Both the position numbers and the translations under genes were made by a program. The notes under the pieces were generated by a model that saw only the letters and a list, made by a program, of their open reading frames with translations, was not told where the DNA came from and made no database searches. A stretch of DNA of 64,000 bases from RI-153 sp963752935 (lineage in GTDB: Bacteria > Chloroflexota > Anaerolineae > Caldilineales > Caldilineaceae). The stretch lies in NCBI GenBank assembly GCA_963752935.1, contig CAVWAL010000023.1, positions 434,001 through 498,000 on the forward strand. Direction: 5' to 3'. Numbering within the stretch: the stretch's first letter is position 1; every line of letters starts with the position of its first letter. Below are positions 33,345-42,837 of the stretch, piece by piece.

Positions 33345-34769
33345 TTATCCGAATCCACGCGCATCCATCTCGAACGGCGTCACGTCGGCAGTCTGGATCA
33401 GCCAGTCAAGCATTTCGCGTTCGAGGCGTTGTTGGATGGCGCTGTGTTCGGGTGTGCCGTATTGGTTGTGTAGTTCTTGTGGATCTTGGATGAGATCGTA
33501 GAGTTCGCAGAGGCCGGTGGGCCGATGGACCAATTTGTGGGTGGCGGTGCGCAGCATGGTGACGCGCCCGACGCTGTCGGGGTGGTCCTGTTGAAGCCGA
33601 CCCTTAGGATAGTAGATATGGCTGCTGCTGCGGGCGAACTGATCACGGTTGGCTCTGCCCTCGAAATTGTGTGGCTCATGCCGGGCGTAGCCGCCTTCGC
33701 AGTAGACGGCGCGTTGGGGGTCGCCGGGGTCGCCGTGGAGTTGCGGCACCAGCGACCGGGCAAAGTGAGTGTGCTGCGCTTCGATGTCGGCCAGGTCGAG
33801 CGTTGTTGCCATGATATCGAAGAGTTCCACCGGTTCGGCAACGACGTGTCCTCGTGTGCCACCGGGGATGCGGGCGATCAGCGGCACGCGGGTGATGACG
33901 TCCTCGACGGCGCTGGGCCACTTTTCCACCAGACCGTAATCGCCTGCATAGTCACCGTGATCCGAAAGGACGAAGATGGCCGTCTCCTCGGCCAGACCGC
34001 TTTCATCGAGCGCTTCGAGCAGCCGGCCCAGCAGCCAGTCGATGAAGCCGGTCATGCCCAGGTAGACGGCCTGGATCTTGCGCAGAACCGATTCGTCAAT
34101 CTGATCGAGGTGGCGGGTCTGGCGAATGAGTTGATGGAAGTCGGGCCGGGCCGGCAGATCGGCCGGCCGCAGCGGCGGCAGATCGGCGGGATCGATCTGA
34201 TCGTACCACGGCTGCGGCGCCGAATAGGGGCAGTGCGGAAAGGTGAGCGGCAGATAGAGCATAAAGGGCTGCGTGGGCTTGCTGCGCAGGAAGTCGATGC
34301 CTGCCTGCACGTTGGCGTAGTCGCCGTGATCTTCGAGCGCGCCGTCATACGGATCATAGAGAAAACTGTAGTAACGCGGATCGTCCTCGGCGAAGGGATT
34401 GGGGCCGAACTTGCCCTTGCCTCGGCTCTCGGCCACGTCTACGCTATCGGCGAAACTGTCGGGCGAGAGCAGATCGTTCTTACCGTACCAGTGGACGGTG
34501 TAGCCGTTCTGTTTGAGGTAGCGCAGCAGATTGGGCTCATCGGGGCGCAGCAGGTGCCAAAGCGTGCGATGTCCGCGCACGTGGGGATACCAGCCCGTCA
34601 TCATCGAACAGCGCGACGGCGTGCAGACCGAGTGCTGTACATGGCATTGGTCGAAGCGCACACCGTCCGCCGCCAGCGCGTCCATGTTCGGCGTCTGCAC
34701 CAGCGGGTGTCCATAGCAGCCGACGCTCTCGGCGCGCAGTTCGTCGGGCATGAAGAAGATAAAGTTCAT
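33345..34769 (-). CDS. Sulfatase (formylglycine-dependent)
   Basis: 474 aa from the ATG at 34769, which overlaps the stop of the upstream sulfatase as ATGA. Key features: FIFFMPDELRAESVGCYGHP, the CTPSR signature (Cys49), and VLSDHGDYAGDYGLVEKWPS with metal-binding Asp and His. Lys in VEKW fits the family active site. No signal peptide is present, so it is probably cytoplasmic and acts on imported oligosaccharides or other small sulfate esters (inference). Sequence differs enough from its two neighbours that the three likely hit different positions or linkages. Confidence 0.9.
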   Translation of the reverse strand: MNFIFFMPDELRAESVGCYGHPLVQTPNMDALAADGVRFDQCHVQHSVCTPSRCSMMTGWYPHVRGHRTLWHLLRPDEPNLLRYLKQNGYTVHWYGKNDLLSPDSFADSVDVAESRGKGKFGPNPFAEDDPRYYSFLYDPYDGALEDHGDYANVQAGIDFLRSKPTQPFMLYLPLTFPHCPYSAPQPWYDQIDPADLPPLRPADLPARPDFHQLIRQTRHLDQIDESVLRKIQAVYLGMTGFIDWLLGRLLEALDESGLAEETAIFVLSDHGDYAGDYGLVEKWPSAVEDVITRVPLIARIPGGTRGHVVAEPVELFDIMATTLDLADIEAQHTHFARSLVPQLHGDPGDPQRAVYCEGGYARHEPHNFEGRANRDQFARSSSHIYYPKGRLQQDHPDSVGRVTMLRTATHKLVHRPTGLCELYDLIQDPQELHNQYGTPEHSAIQQRLEREMLDWLIQTADVTPFEMDARGFG

Positions 34770-36247
34770 TCGCGCAGCCCCTCTGCTGGTCCCCACGGCG
34801 CCAGACCGACGGTGCCGTAGGGATTGAAGATGATGTCGTTTTCACGGGCGGCGAAACGCCACATTTTGCCCACCAACTCTTTTTTGATCTCGGTGTATTC
34901 AGGATCATCGGCGACATTGACCATCTCATGCGGGTCGTTGCGCAGATCGTAGAGTTCATCGAAGTCGAAACCGTTGTAGACGTACTTGAAGTCGTGGGTC
35001 ATGACGGCGCGCTGACTGTAGTAGAGTTCGACGCCGTTGCATTGGGTATAGAGCGCATCGGGCCAGTTGGATGGTGTGCGTCCCTGCATCAGGGGCAGCA
35101 GACTACGACCAGTCAGGTCGTCGGGTGGCTCGATGCCCACCAGTTCGAGGAAGGTGGGCGCAAAATCGGCCAGCGTCACGATATCATCGACCTCGCGCCC
35201 AGGGTTGGGGATTCCTTTGGGCCAGCGCATGATGCAGGGGACGTGGTACGCCTCGCGAAAGGCAGGGACGCCCTTGAGGTAGAGCCCGTGTGCGCCGCAA
35301 TAGTCGCCATGATCCGACAGGAAGATGACCAGCGTGTCGTCGGCCTGCCCGGTGGCGTCCAGGGCGTCGAGGACTTCGCCCAGCATGGCATCTTCCATGG
35401 TGCAGAAGGCCCAGTAGTGGGCGATAGACTCGCGCACTTCCTGTTCGCTGAGTTGATCCCAAAGTTGGCGCCGCATGCGCTGGTAGAGGCGAGGCTTGTC
35501 TTCGAGGGTGTCGCGGTAGCTTTCGGGCAGTTCGATTTCGTCCGGATCGTACATATCGACGAACTTTTGGGGTACGTTAAAGGGATCGTGAGGGCCGACC
35601 GGACCGACAAAGAGTATCCACGGATCTCGGGTATATTGCAGATCGTGGATGGCGCCCACGGCGCGGCTGACCACTTTGTAATCGTGAGAATCTTCGTAGC
35701 CTTTGGGTCCACCATTGGGCAGCGTATCGTAGACGACGAAGTCGCCCCAGCCCGGGCGCTGGATGTGCCCGCGTTGGCGTTCGCCGTCGGCCGCAACCTC
35801 GGCGGCGTACTCGGTGGCGGCGCGGCGCCAGTCCTCGATGGTTCGCCCGTGATTGGTGCCTTTGGTGGCGGTCGTGATCAGTTCGGTCCAGCCGCGGTCG
35901 GCAGGGTTTTCAGCAGCGCTCACATGCCACTTGCCGCTGAAGATGGTGCGGTAGCCTTGCGCACGCAGTTGTTCGCCAAAGGTAGAGACGCCGGGGTTCA
36001 ATTCGGTGTGGATGGCGGCGCTGTTGAAGATGTTGTTGTAGATTCCGTGCCGGCTGGGATAAAGGCCGGTGAAAAAGGTCGCCCGCGCCGGGCAGCAGTG
36101 AGGCGACGGCGTGTAGGTATGGCGAAAGCGCAGACCTGCGGCGGCCAGCCTGTCGGCGTTGGGTGTTTTGCATGGGTGACCGGGTTCAACGACCTGTCCC
36201 TGCTCCTGGTCGGTCATGAAGATCAAAATATTGGGTCGGGTGGGCAT
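34766..36247 (-). CDS. Sulfatase (formylglycine-dependent)
   Basis: 493 aa; first of the three sulfatase genes in the transcript, ATG 36247 behind AGGA. It carries PNILIFMTDQEQG (Asp13), CCPAR (Cys51, formylglycine site), a SGKWH motif and LSDHGDYCGAHGLYLKG. The end is coupled to the next gene. As with its neighbours no export signal is apparent. A long frame on the opposite strand is a codon-bias shadow. Confidence 0.9.
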   Translation of the reverse strand: MPTRPNILIFMTDQEQGQVVEPGHPCKTPNADRLAAAGLRFRHTYTPSPHCCPARATFFTGLYPSRHGIYNNIFNSAAIHTELNPGVSTFGEQLRAQGYRTIFSGKWHVSAAENPADRGWTELITTATKGTNHGRTIEDWRRAATEYAAEVAADGERQRGHIQRPGWGDFVVYDTLPNGGPKGYEDSHDYKVVSRAVGAIHDLQYTRDPWILFVGPVGPHDPFNVPQKFVDMYDPDEIELPESYRDTLEDKPRLYQRMRRQLWDQLSEQEVRESIAHYWAFCTMEDAMLGEVLDALDATGQADDTLVIFLSDHGDYCGAHGLYLKGVPAFREAYHVPCIMRWPKGIPNPGREVDDIVTLADFAPTFLELVGIEPPDDLTGRSLLPLMQGRTPSNWPDALYTQCNGVELYYSQRAVMTHDFKYVYNGFDFDELYDLRNDPHEMVNVADDPEYTEIKKELVGKMWRFAARENDIIFNPYGTVGLAPWGPAEGLRE

Positions 36248-36424
36248 TGGGGTGTCCTAACCGTGTGGTGGATGTGGGTTGTGGCTATCATTGTACCGAT
36301 TTGGCGGGGATTGTCTACACAGGAACGGGGATGGGGAGTGAACTACCCTCTTGTCGCTGAAATAAATTCGTGTGAGCTACGTCAAATCGATCGTATCTGC
36401 ATATGCACGCGTCTTTTCCAATAA

Positions 36425-36460
36425 AACAGGGGGAGTGGCGATTGGGCCACTCCCCCTGTT
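36425..36460 (-). terminator. Terminator after the RelE-type toxin gene
   Basis: A 15-bp stem (AACAGGGGGAGTGGC and complement) with a 6-nt loop. On the minus strand the stem is followed by TTTAT. It begins 12 nt past the toxin stop. Confidence 0.8.
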
Positions 36461-36471
36461 GGCTGTTTCGG

Positions 36472-36744
36472 TTAGCGATCTAGCCGCCGATAAATCTCAC
36501 CTCTTGCGCCCAGATCGATCACTAATATGATCAGTTGATCTTCTTCGATCTGATAGATGATGCGCCAGGATCCTACTCGCCACTTTCGGTATTCAAATCC
36601 CTGCAAATGTTCCCCAGCATGGGGGTCTTTGGCGATTTCATCCAACGCCGCCGCAATTCGCTTCATCACATCTGCAGGCAGCCGCCTCAGTTGACGTTTG
36701 GCCTGACGCTGAATAATGAGACGCCAGGGCGATTCTTCAGTCAC
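36472..36744 (-). CDS. RelE/ParE-type toxin
   Basis: 90 aa with the RelE-fold pattern WRLIIQRQAKRQLRRLPADV, IAKDPHAGEHLQGFEYRKWR and VGSWRIIYQIEEDQLIILVI. Basic residues in the helix and the R-x-G-x-W-R-I-I-Y strand are typical of ribosome-dependent mRNA interferases. It overlaps the antitoxin gene by 8 nt and is followed by a terminator. Confidence 0.9.
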   Translation of the reverse strand: MTEESPWRLIIQRQAKRQLRRLPADVMKRIAAALDEIAKDPHAGEHLQGFEYRKWRVGSWRIIYQIEEDQLIILVIDLGARGEIYRRLDR

Positions 36745-37024
36745 TGGTCAACAGTCCATCGGCGATCAATTCCGCCTTGACTGTTTCCCAATCTTCCCCA
36801 CTCTCAGGATCTTCGAGCCACTCCTGGTGCGCCACCTCAGCCCGTTGACCAGCCCGGTAATCTTCCAGCGCCTCAAGAATCGCTGTGTAGTCATCGAAGG
36901 GAATCACAACGGCTGTCGGGCGGTTGTAGCGCTCGATGACGGTGTCATTGCCGAACATGGCGCTTTCCAGCACGTCACGCCATTTGACGCGTGCTTCGTC
37001 ACTCTTCATTACCTGCGTGGTCAT
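36737..37024 (-). CDS. Phd/YefM-type antitoxin
   Basis: 95 aa from ATG 37024 with GGAGGGG upstream; the frame stays open to 37288 but the added residues are encoded by a palindromic repeat. MKSDEARVKWRDVLESAMFG and TVIERYNRPTAVVIPFDDY are the Phd/YefM DNA-binding fold, and the C-terminal half (DPESGEDWETVKAELIADGL) is the toxin-binding part. It lies first in the operon. Confidence 0.85.
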   Translation of the reverse strand: MTTQVMKSDEARVKWRDVLESAMFGNDTVIERYNRPTAVVIPFDDYTAILEALEDYRAGQRAEVAHQEWLEDPESGEDWETVKAELIADGLLTSD

Positions 37025-37408
37025 TGATCTTCCCCTCCTAAAGTCACTAGTTTCTAGAGACAGTATAGACTTGCATGTCAATTCTGTCAATCTCGGGTGT
37101 GTCCAGAATCTGTTGTTCAAATGGCAGAACGTTGAGCGAGACGTAGGGGTTTGGGTGGGGCGGTGGGTCATTTCGCCGGTAGGAGACGTCGGTTCCCGCC
37201 CCACCCAAACCCGTACCTCTGTTGGGGCCAAGTTCGCCCCGAATCTGAAGTAACCCATTTCACCTAACCAACAAGCAGAAGTCGTCAAAGTCGTGTATCA
37301 TGGAAGGGGCTCTTTTGTTGTTGGTCCAGGTCGGCCTGACAATCTCCCTGTACCACAACTCTGGGGTCTCCTTCTTACTCGCCCTACAACAGAATCCGGG
37401 AAACAAGC
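37025..37408. other. Intergenic region with palindromic repeat
   Basis: 384 nt between divergent genes. Apart from the palindrome at 37143-37216 and the promoter regions that must exist for the flanking genes, nothing was recognised. Confidence 0.5.
37143..37216. repeat. GTAGGGG-edged palindrome
   Basis: The left edge GTAGGGGTTTGGGTGGGGCG and the right edge (reverse complement GTACGGGTTTGGGTGGGGCG) match with one mismatch; the inner segment contains GTCGGTT. Same edge and design as 3636-3693. Confidence 0.7.
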
Positions 37409-38921
37409 ATGCCTGATCCCAAAGACGACAAGAAAAGCGAAAACGGCGACAAACCCAAGAAGTCGCCCGAAGAAAAGAGTGTGCAGACGCGCCATACCGT
37501 CACCATCGACGGCGTGGAGATCCGCTATACGGCCACAGCGGGGACGTTGTTGCTCAAAGAAGACGACGATACCGTCAAGGCATCCGTCTTTTACGTGGCC
37601 TACACGCGCGACGATACAGAGGATGCCGGCAACCGTCCGCTGACCTTTTCGTTTAACGGTGGACCGGGCTCATCCTCGGTATGGATGCACCTGGGGATGT
37701 TGGGGCCGCGCATCGTGCAGATGAACGAGGATGGCTCTGCACCGCCGCCTCCCTACCGACTAGGCGAGAACCAACATTCGATCCTGGACGTGACGGATCT
37801 TGTCTTCATCGATCCGGTGGGCACGGGGTACAGCCGTCCTGCCTCAGGAGAGAAGCCCGATCAGTTCCACGGCTACAAACAGGACATCGAATCGGTGGGC
37901 GAGTTCATCCGCCTGCTCACGACGCGGCTCAAGCGCTGGTCGTCGCCCAAGTTCCTCATCGGCGAGAGCTACGGCACCACGCGAGCGGCAGGCCTGGCCG
38001 GTCATTTGCTAGAGCGGCACGGGCTGGTCTTCAACGGCATCATGTTGATCTCGACGATCTTGAACTTTCAGACGGCGCGCTTCACGGTGGGCAACGATCT
38101 GCCCTATATCGTCTTTTTGCCCACATACACCGCAACGGCTTGGTATCACGGTCAACTACCCGCAGATCTACAAGATCGTCCGCTGCGCCAGGTGCTGGAC
38201 GAAGTGGAAGCCTTCGCTATGGGCGACTACACCCTGGCCCTCATGCGCGGGGACAGCCTCCCCGCCGCCGAACGGACGAAGATCGCGACCACATTGGCGC
38301 GTTTCACCGGCCTTAGCCCTGAATATGTGGAACGCACCAATCTGCGCATCGACATCTTCCGCTTCACAAAGGAACTATTGCGCGAGCAGCGCCGCACCGT
38401 CGGACGCCTCGACAGCCGCTTCATCGGCATCGACCGCGACGCCGCCGGAGAGAAATTCGAGTTTGATCCCAGCTACAGTGTGATTCAGGGATTGTACACG
38501 GCCACACTCAACAATTATGTGCGCCAAGATCTACGTTTCGAGAGCGATCTGGCCTATGAGATCCTGGCCAATCTGTACATGAAGTGGGATTACAGCAACG
38601 TGCAAAACCAATACCTCAACGTGGCCGAGACACTGCGCCAGGCGATGACGCAGAACCCGTATATGAAGATCTTCGTCGCCAACGGCTACTATGATCTGGC
38701 CACGCCTTACTTCGCCACCCAATACACCTTCAACCATCTTAGAACTGGACCCAGTACTGCACGCCAATATCTCGATGGGCTTCTACCCTGCCGGGCATAT
38801 GATGTACATCCACCCGCCGTCGCTGGTACAGGTCAAACAGGATCTGGCCGCGTTCATTGCAAACTCAATTGCCAAAGAGAGTGTCGATCCGGTGGGATCA
38901 TTGCCCAAGAACAGAGGTTGA
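37409..38921 (+). CDS. Peptidase S10 (serine carboxypeptidase-like), +1 frameshift before the catalytic His
   Basis: The frame from ATG 37409 encodes an S10 peptidase: FSFNGGPGSSSVW (oxyanion region), GESYGTTRAAGLA (catalytic Ser) and IFVANGYYDLATPYFATQYT (Asp). After FNHL it runs into unrelated sequence. The plus-one frame supplies the missing end, ELDPVLHANISMGFYPAGHM then MYIHPPSL, including the catalytic His, and stops at 38921. The shift is at 38738-38742, CTT-A-GAA, resembling +1 slippage sites of the CUU-AGN type. Without a shift the product (to 39037) lacks the His. It could be a sequence error, a recent mutation or recoding. No signal peptide. Confidence 0.85.
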
Positions 38922-38935
38922 GGCTAAGCCTCACT

Positions 38936-40205
38936 TTAGTACGAAGTGTGGATGAACCCTGCCGTCTTGGGGAACAACGTCTCGACAAGCAGACGCCAAA
39001 TGCCGCCGGTGTTGACGTCGGGGTTGGTGGCGCGTAGCTCTTCGACGCTGGCGTGACCGAAGATCAGCGGGATGATCTTGAGCGGCGGCAGGTTGATCGG
39101 CCCTTGGGCGAAGCCGCCGTCGAGGACATCGACCAGCCGCCCCTGCTCGAAGCAGAGATCAATCGAATCCCGGTAAAAGGCGAGCTTGACGGTGCGGGTG
39201 AGGCCGGCAAAGGGCGAGGCGGCGATGCGTTCTTCTAGCACAGGAGCAAGCGCGCGCAGCAGCGCCACAAAATCGGCCACGTGGATCTGCCATGAATAAA
39301 CGCCCATGTCGTGGGCGCCTACGGCGCGGGCCACTTGCCAAAGCGGGTTGGCGGACGGCAGATTCAGGCGAATGCCGGGCAGGGTGCGTTCCTGGGCCAG
39401 CGTGCGACATTGGCGAAGGACGGCCAGGGCCGCCTCGTAGCTCAACAGCGACGCTTCGTTGATCGACAACTCATCGTAGAAATGATGCTTGGGCAGCATG
39501 AAGTAGCCTACGACCGCGCCGCCCGCGTCGAGGACCAGCCAATACTCTGGGACGAAGGTTGTCGACTGCGGCGATTCGAGCAGAAAGCGCCACTGGTCTT
39601 CGTTGCGCACGGTGTGGATGGTGAGGGCGGCTGCCGCTTCAGTGAAGAATCGCCGCAACAGAGGTATATCCTCTACGGTGGCGCGGCGAAAGCCGAAGGC
39701 AGGAACCTCCCAGTCGGGCAGTTCTCGGCCTGTCATGCGCAGGCCGCCTTCCAGGGGCAGGGCATATTCATAGCCGAACTGACGGTAGTAATAGGGAATG
39801 CCCTGGATAAACGAAAGCAGCGCGCCCCGCTCTGCCATGCGTTCTTTGAAAAGGTCCACTTGTACCCGCACCAACCCGCGCCGCCGATAGGATTCGAGCG
39901 TGCCCACCAGCCCCATCTCGGCCACCGCCAGATCGACGCTGCCGTAGCGCAGCATCCACGGCACCAGGCAGAGTGACGAAACCATCTCGCCGTCCTCATT
40001 GTCCACGAAGATCCAGATCGGCATTGGTCATGCCGGGGTAGTCGTTCGCCAGCCCATAGACGGCGGGGATCAACTCTTCTCCGTGGATCAGCCCGTTGAA
40101 GCGGGCCAGCCGCTCGATGTCCCCGGCATTGCGCGCGGTGCGCAGGATCAGTCCATCGCCCAGCGGACGGGAGATCGGAGCCAATTCGCTTGTTTCAAAA
40201 GTCAC
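38936..40205 (-). pseudogene. Eis-like GNAT acetyltransferase, frameshifted
   Basis: The N-terminal part starts at GTG 40205 (GAGGAAG upstream): LILRTARNAGDIERLARFNG up to MTNADL. At about 40013 one extra base moves the rest, IFVDNEDGEMVSSLCLVPWM, to the neighbouring frame, which then runs to 38936. Joined, the two give a full Eis/enhanced-intracellular-survival type protein: double GNAT domain with the acetyl-CoA loop SYRRRGLVR and a C-terminal SCP2-like domain. The second piece alone (start 40024) lacks the first strands of the fold. Either decayed or an assembly error. Confidence 0.75.
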
Positions 40206-40259
40206 AGTCTTCCTCGTTTTTGGGATATTGGGGGGGAATGAACACAACCTTGTGTGGCG

Positions 40260-41060
40260 TCATGTGCCAAACGCGGAGTCGACAACGGCCAGCCATTGCG
40301 CTTCCTCTTCGGCGATTGATTCGGCCAAACGCGCCGCCGCCATGATCGGCAGCCACGCCTGAATCAATAGCCCCGGCATGGGCCGCAGCCGCCGGTAAGC
40401 GCGCAGATAGAGCTGGTAGTAAAGTCGCCGAATGAGTTTGATCACCGGGATCTGTGCAGCCGGGATAGCCGGCGGCAGACCACTGCCCAGGAAGAGCAAA
40501 GTCGTGCGCGCCACATCGGCGGCAGGCGGCCCACTTGAAGCCGTCATCCAGTCAAGAACAACGGGCCCGCGTTCGCTGACGATCACGTTATCTGGGTGGA
40601 AATCGCCGTGACAGATGGCGTTGCCGTCGGGCAGAGAACGCAGTCGGCGCAAGGCACGCTCTTTGATAGACGGTGTCAGTTGAGGAACGTAGTCGATGCA
40701 CCACTGCAAATGTCCACGCATCGAACGCAGGCCGGGCCGGCTGACGTTGTGCATCTGCGCATGGAGGATGGCCTGCTGCTGCGCCGCCCATAGCAGGCGC
40801 CAGGGGCGCTGCGCCACCACCTGCAACAGCGTCGGCCCGTTGACCCGTTCGTAGAGCAGGCCGGGGCGTCCATCCACCACAATTTGGCCGGCAAAGGCCG
40901 GTGCGCTTAAGCCGGCGGCGTCAATGATCTGGGCGACACGCGCCTCCTGATCGGCGGATCCGCTTGCGCCTGGATTGCGCATGAGTTTGAGCACCTGGTC
41001 ATTCTCCCAGGCGAAGATTTCGGCTGTGCGCCCCTGCCCCAGCAGTTGACCTTTTGGCAT
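40260..41060 (-). CDS. APH-family phosphotransferase (aminoglycoside phosphotransferase-like)
   Basis: 266 aa. The kinase-like fold has a Gly-rich start (LLGQGRTAEIFAWENDQVLK with the ATP-binding Lys), the Brenner motif CHGDFHPDNVIV (catalytic Asp and Asn) and VLDWMTAS (metal Asp). The family phosphorylates antibiotics, choline, homoserine or sugars. Nothing shows the substrate. Its place among GNAT acetyltransferase genes suggests small-molecule modification (inference). Confidence 0.88.
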   Translation of the reverse strand: MPKGQLLGQGRTAEIFAWENDQVLKLMRNPGASGSADQEARVAQIIDAAGLSAPAFAGQIVVDGRPGLLYERVNGPTLLQVVAQRPWRLLWAAQQQAILHAQMHNVSRPGLRSMRGHLQWCIDYVPQLTPSIKERALRRLRSLPDGNAICHGDFHPDNVIVSERGPVVLDWMTASSGPPAADVARTTLLFLGSGLPPAIPAAQIPVIKLIRRLYYQLYLRAYRRLRPMPGLLIQAWLPIMAAARLAESIAEEEAQWLAVVDSAFGT

Positions 41061-41075
41061 GCCCCCTCAATTCTG

Positions 41076-41828
41076 TCATCCTGCCAGGCGGGCCAGGAAG
41101 TAATCGCAGACCTGACGAAATTCTTCGGCGCAACTCCACATCAGGGGGTGATCGCCCTCACCCGAAAAGTAGACCCGGCTATTGGGAATTTGTTGCGACA
41201 TCGATGTCACCTGCTTGCCCACGTTGGCGAGAGCGCTATCTTCGAGGCTGGCAGTGAGCAAAACAGGGCACTCGATCTGCGACAGACGCCCTTGCGACCA
41301 GTTACCGCGAGTCTTACGCATCGAACGTTTGATCATGTCGGTATCGGCATCGACCACCGCTTCCCAGTCGTCGCCGTGGGCCAGTTGCCAGAATTCTATC
41401 TGGTCGGGCAGACGTTGGCTGCGACCTTCTATGGCGTTTTTGAGCATCCCTTTGGTAAAGCGCTCCACGGTGCTGTCGGCGATGACGCCGCGCACACGTT
41501 CGGGGTGCAGAATCGCCAGCAGCAAAGCGACGATGGCGCCGCCGCTGGTGCCGATGACCACCGCGTTCTCCTCTCCCAGATGTTCGATCAAGGCGGCGAC
41601 GTCGTGGGCTGCGATCTCGAACCAGTTCACCGGCCACGGATCCAGCCGCTCCGACTGTCCTGTGCCCAGGAAATCGGGCGAAACCGTATGGAAGCGCTGT
41701 CCGAAATAGTCCAGTTCGCCGCTATGCAACGCCGACGACGCCGTGTTGCCGGGCAGGATCAACAGCAGCGGCCCATTGCCTTGCTCGCGATAGAACAATT
41801 GGTGACCGTCGTGGGTATAGGTAGGCAT
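41076..41828 (-). CDS. Alpha/beta hydrolase
   Basis: 250 aa from ATG 41828 (GGGAGAAG upstream); the frame is open for 34 more codons of low-complexity origin. Features: HG-like oxyanion region LLLILPGNTASS, nucleophile elbow VVIGTSGGAIVAL (Ser), Asp in LEDSALANV and the C-terminal His in GEGDHPLM. This makes a complete Ser-His-Asp triad. Ester, lactone or epoxide substrates are all possible. Confidence 0.9.
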   Translation of the reverse strand: MPTYTHDGHQLFYREQGNGPLLLILPGNTASSALHSGELDYFGQRFHTVSPDFLGTGQSERLDPWPVNWFEIAAHDVAALIEHLGEENAVVIGTSGGAIVALLLAILHPERVRGVIADSTVERFTKGMLKNAIEGRSQRLPDQIEFWQLAHGDDWEAVVDADTDMIKRSMRKTRGNWSQGRLSQIECPVLLTASLEDSALANVGKQVTSMSQQIPNSRVYFSGEGDHPLMWSCAEEFRQVCDYFLARLAG

Positions 41829-41874
41829 GCATCTTCTCCCGAATTTCCGATTGATGATTCTCGATTGAGAATCG

Positions 41875-42837
41875 TCAATTATCCATCTTCTCGTTGACGT
41901 GCCGGTGCAGCGAAATGCAGACCGGCTCAAAGTGACGCAGCCAGAAACGGGCGGCTGGCACGTTCATGGCCTCGAAGTCCACTGAACAGCGGACGTATCC
42001 ACTCTCTTGCGCCCACTGAAGGCCGCGGTTGAGCAGACTGGTGGCGATGCCGTCGCGACGCGCGGCGGGAACGGTGTACGCCCCGGTGATGCTCGCCGTG
42101 CCCGGATCGCGTACGATGGTGCAGGCGCCTTCGTTGTTGCCTTCCAGGCGCAGGAAGGCCACCGGCTTTTCGTTGCGCCAGGCAACGAAAAATGCCTTCT
42201 GCGCATCGTTCAACTCTGCTTCTAACTCGGCAGTGTGATCCTGGCGGTTGTCACCGCTGAGGAAGATAGGCGACGCCGTCAGGTGCGCCCACAGTTGATC
42301 GTCCAGATCGGCGACGACGGCCAGATCCGCGATCCCGGCGCGGCGCACGTCGATCTCGGGCGCATTGGGTGCCGGCGACAGCGGACGCAATCCGTCAATG
42401 ACGAAGTAGCCGAAACCAAGCCACTGCCATCCTTCGATGCCGGCGCGGTCGTTGGCGAAGATCGTCAAATTGTGGACAAAGTAGCGTTGGCTCACCCAGA
42501 AAGCGGCCAACCTGGTGTAGAGGGCCTGGTAGATGTGGCGAGCGTCAGTGAGCTCTGCTGCGTTGGCCCATTCAGGGCTGTAGGCCAGTGGATGTCCGCG
42601 CCAGGATGGGATCATCCACGCCGCCAGGAAGCCGACCAGCTTGCCATGGCGCAGCGCCACCACCGCCGGCGCAGTCTCGGTGATCGACTTGAGCAGGGGA
42701 CCGATCACATCCAGGTCGGCATAGCGTGGCGGCGCCAACGGCAGTTCTCGGCGTAGATCTCGATAGCGGGCCGTCACCAATGCCGCGGCCTCGTTCAGAT
42801 GCTTTGCCTGAAAAGGCACGATCTCCGTCTCACTCAT
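41875..42837 (-). CDS. GNAT family N-acetyltransferase
   Basis: 320 aa with two GNAT-like halves. The C-terminal half has the acetyl-CoA segment VPAARRDGIATSLLNRGLQW, which corresponds to the family Q/R-x-x-G-x-G/A loop, then SGYVRCSVDFEAMNVPAARF. The N-terminal half (VVALRHGKLVGFLAAWM) is degenerate. It overlaps the upstream GNAT gene by 8 nt and lies 46 nt ahead of the hydrolase gene. Substrate unknown. Confidence 0.85.
   Translation of the reverse strand: MSETEIVPFQAKHLNEAAALVTARYRDLRRELPLAPPRYADLDVIGPLLKSITETAPAVVALRHGKLVGFLAAWMIPSWRGHPLAYSPEWANAAELTDARHIYQALYTRLAAFWVSQRYFVHNLTIFANDRAGIEGWQWLGFGYFVIDGLRPLSPAPNAPEIDVRRAGIADLAVVADLDDQLWAHLTASPIFLSGDNRQDHTAELEAELNDAQKAFFVAWRNEKPVAFLRLEGNNEGACTIVRDPGTASITGAYTVPAARRDGIATSLLNRGLQWAQESGYVRCSVDFEAMNVPAARFWLRHFEPVCISLHRHVNEKMDN

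Noticed and set aside
33477..36424. Long plus-strand frames (33477-34820 and 34928-36424)
   Set aside because: They lie antisense to two sulfatase genes with intact active sites.
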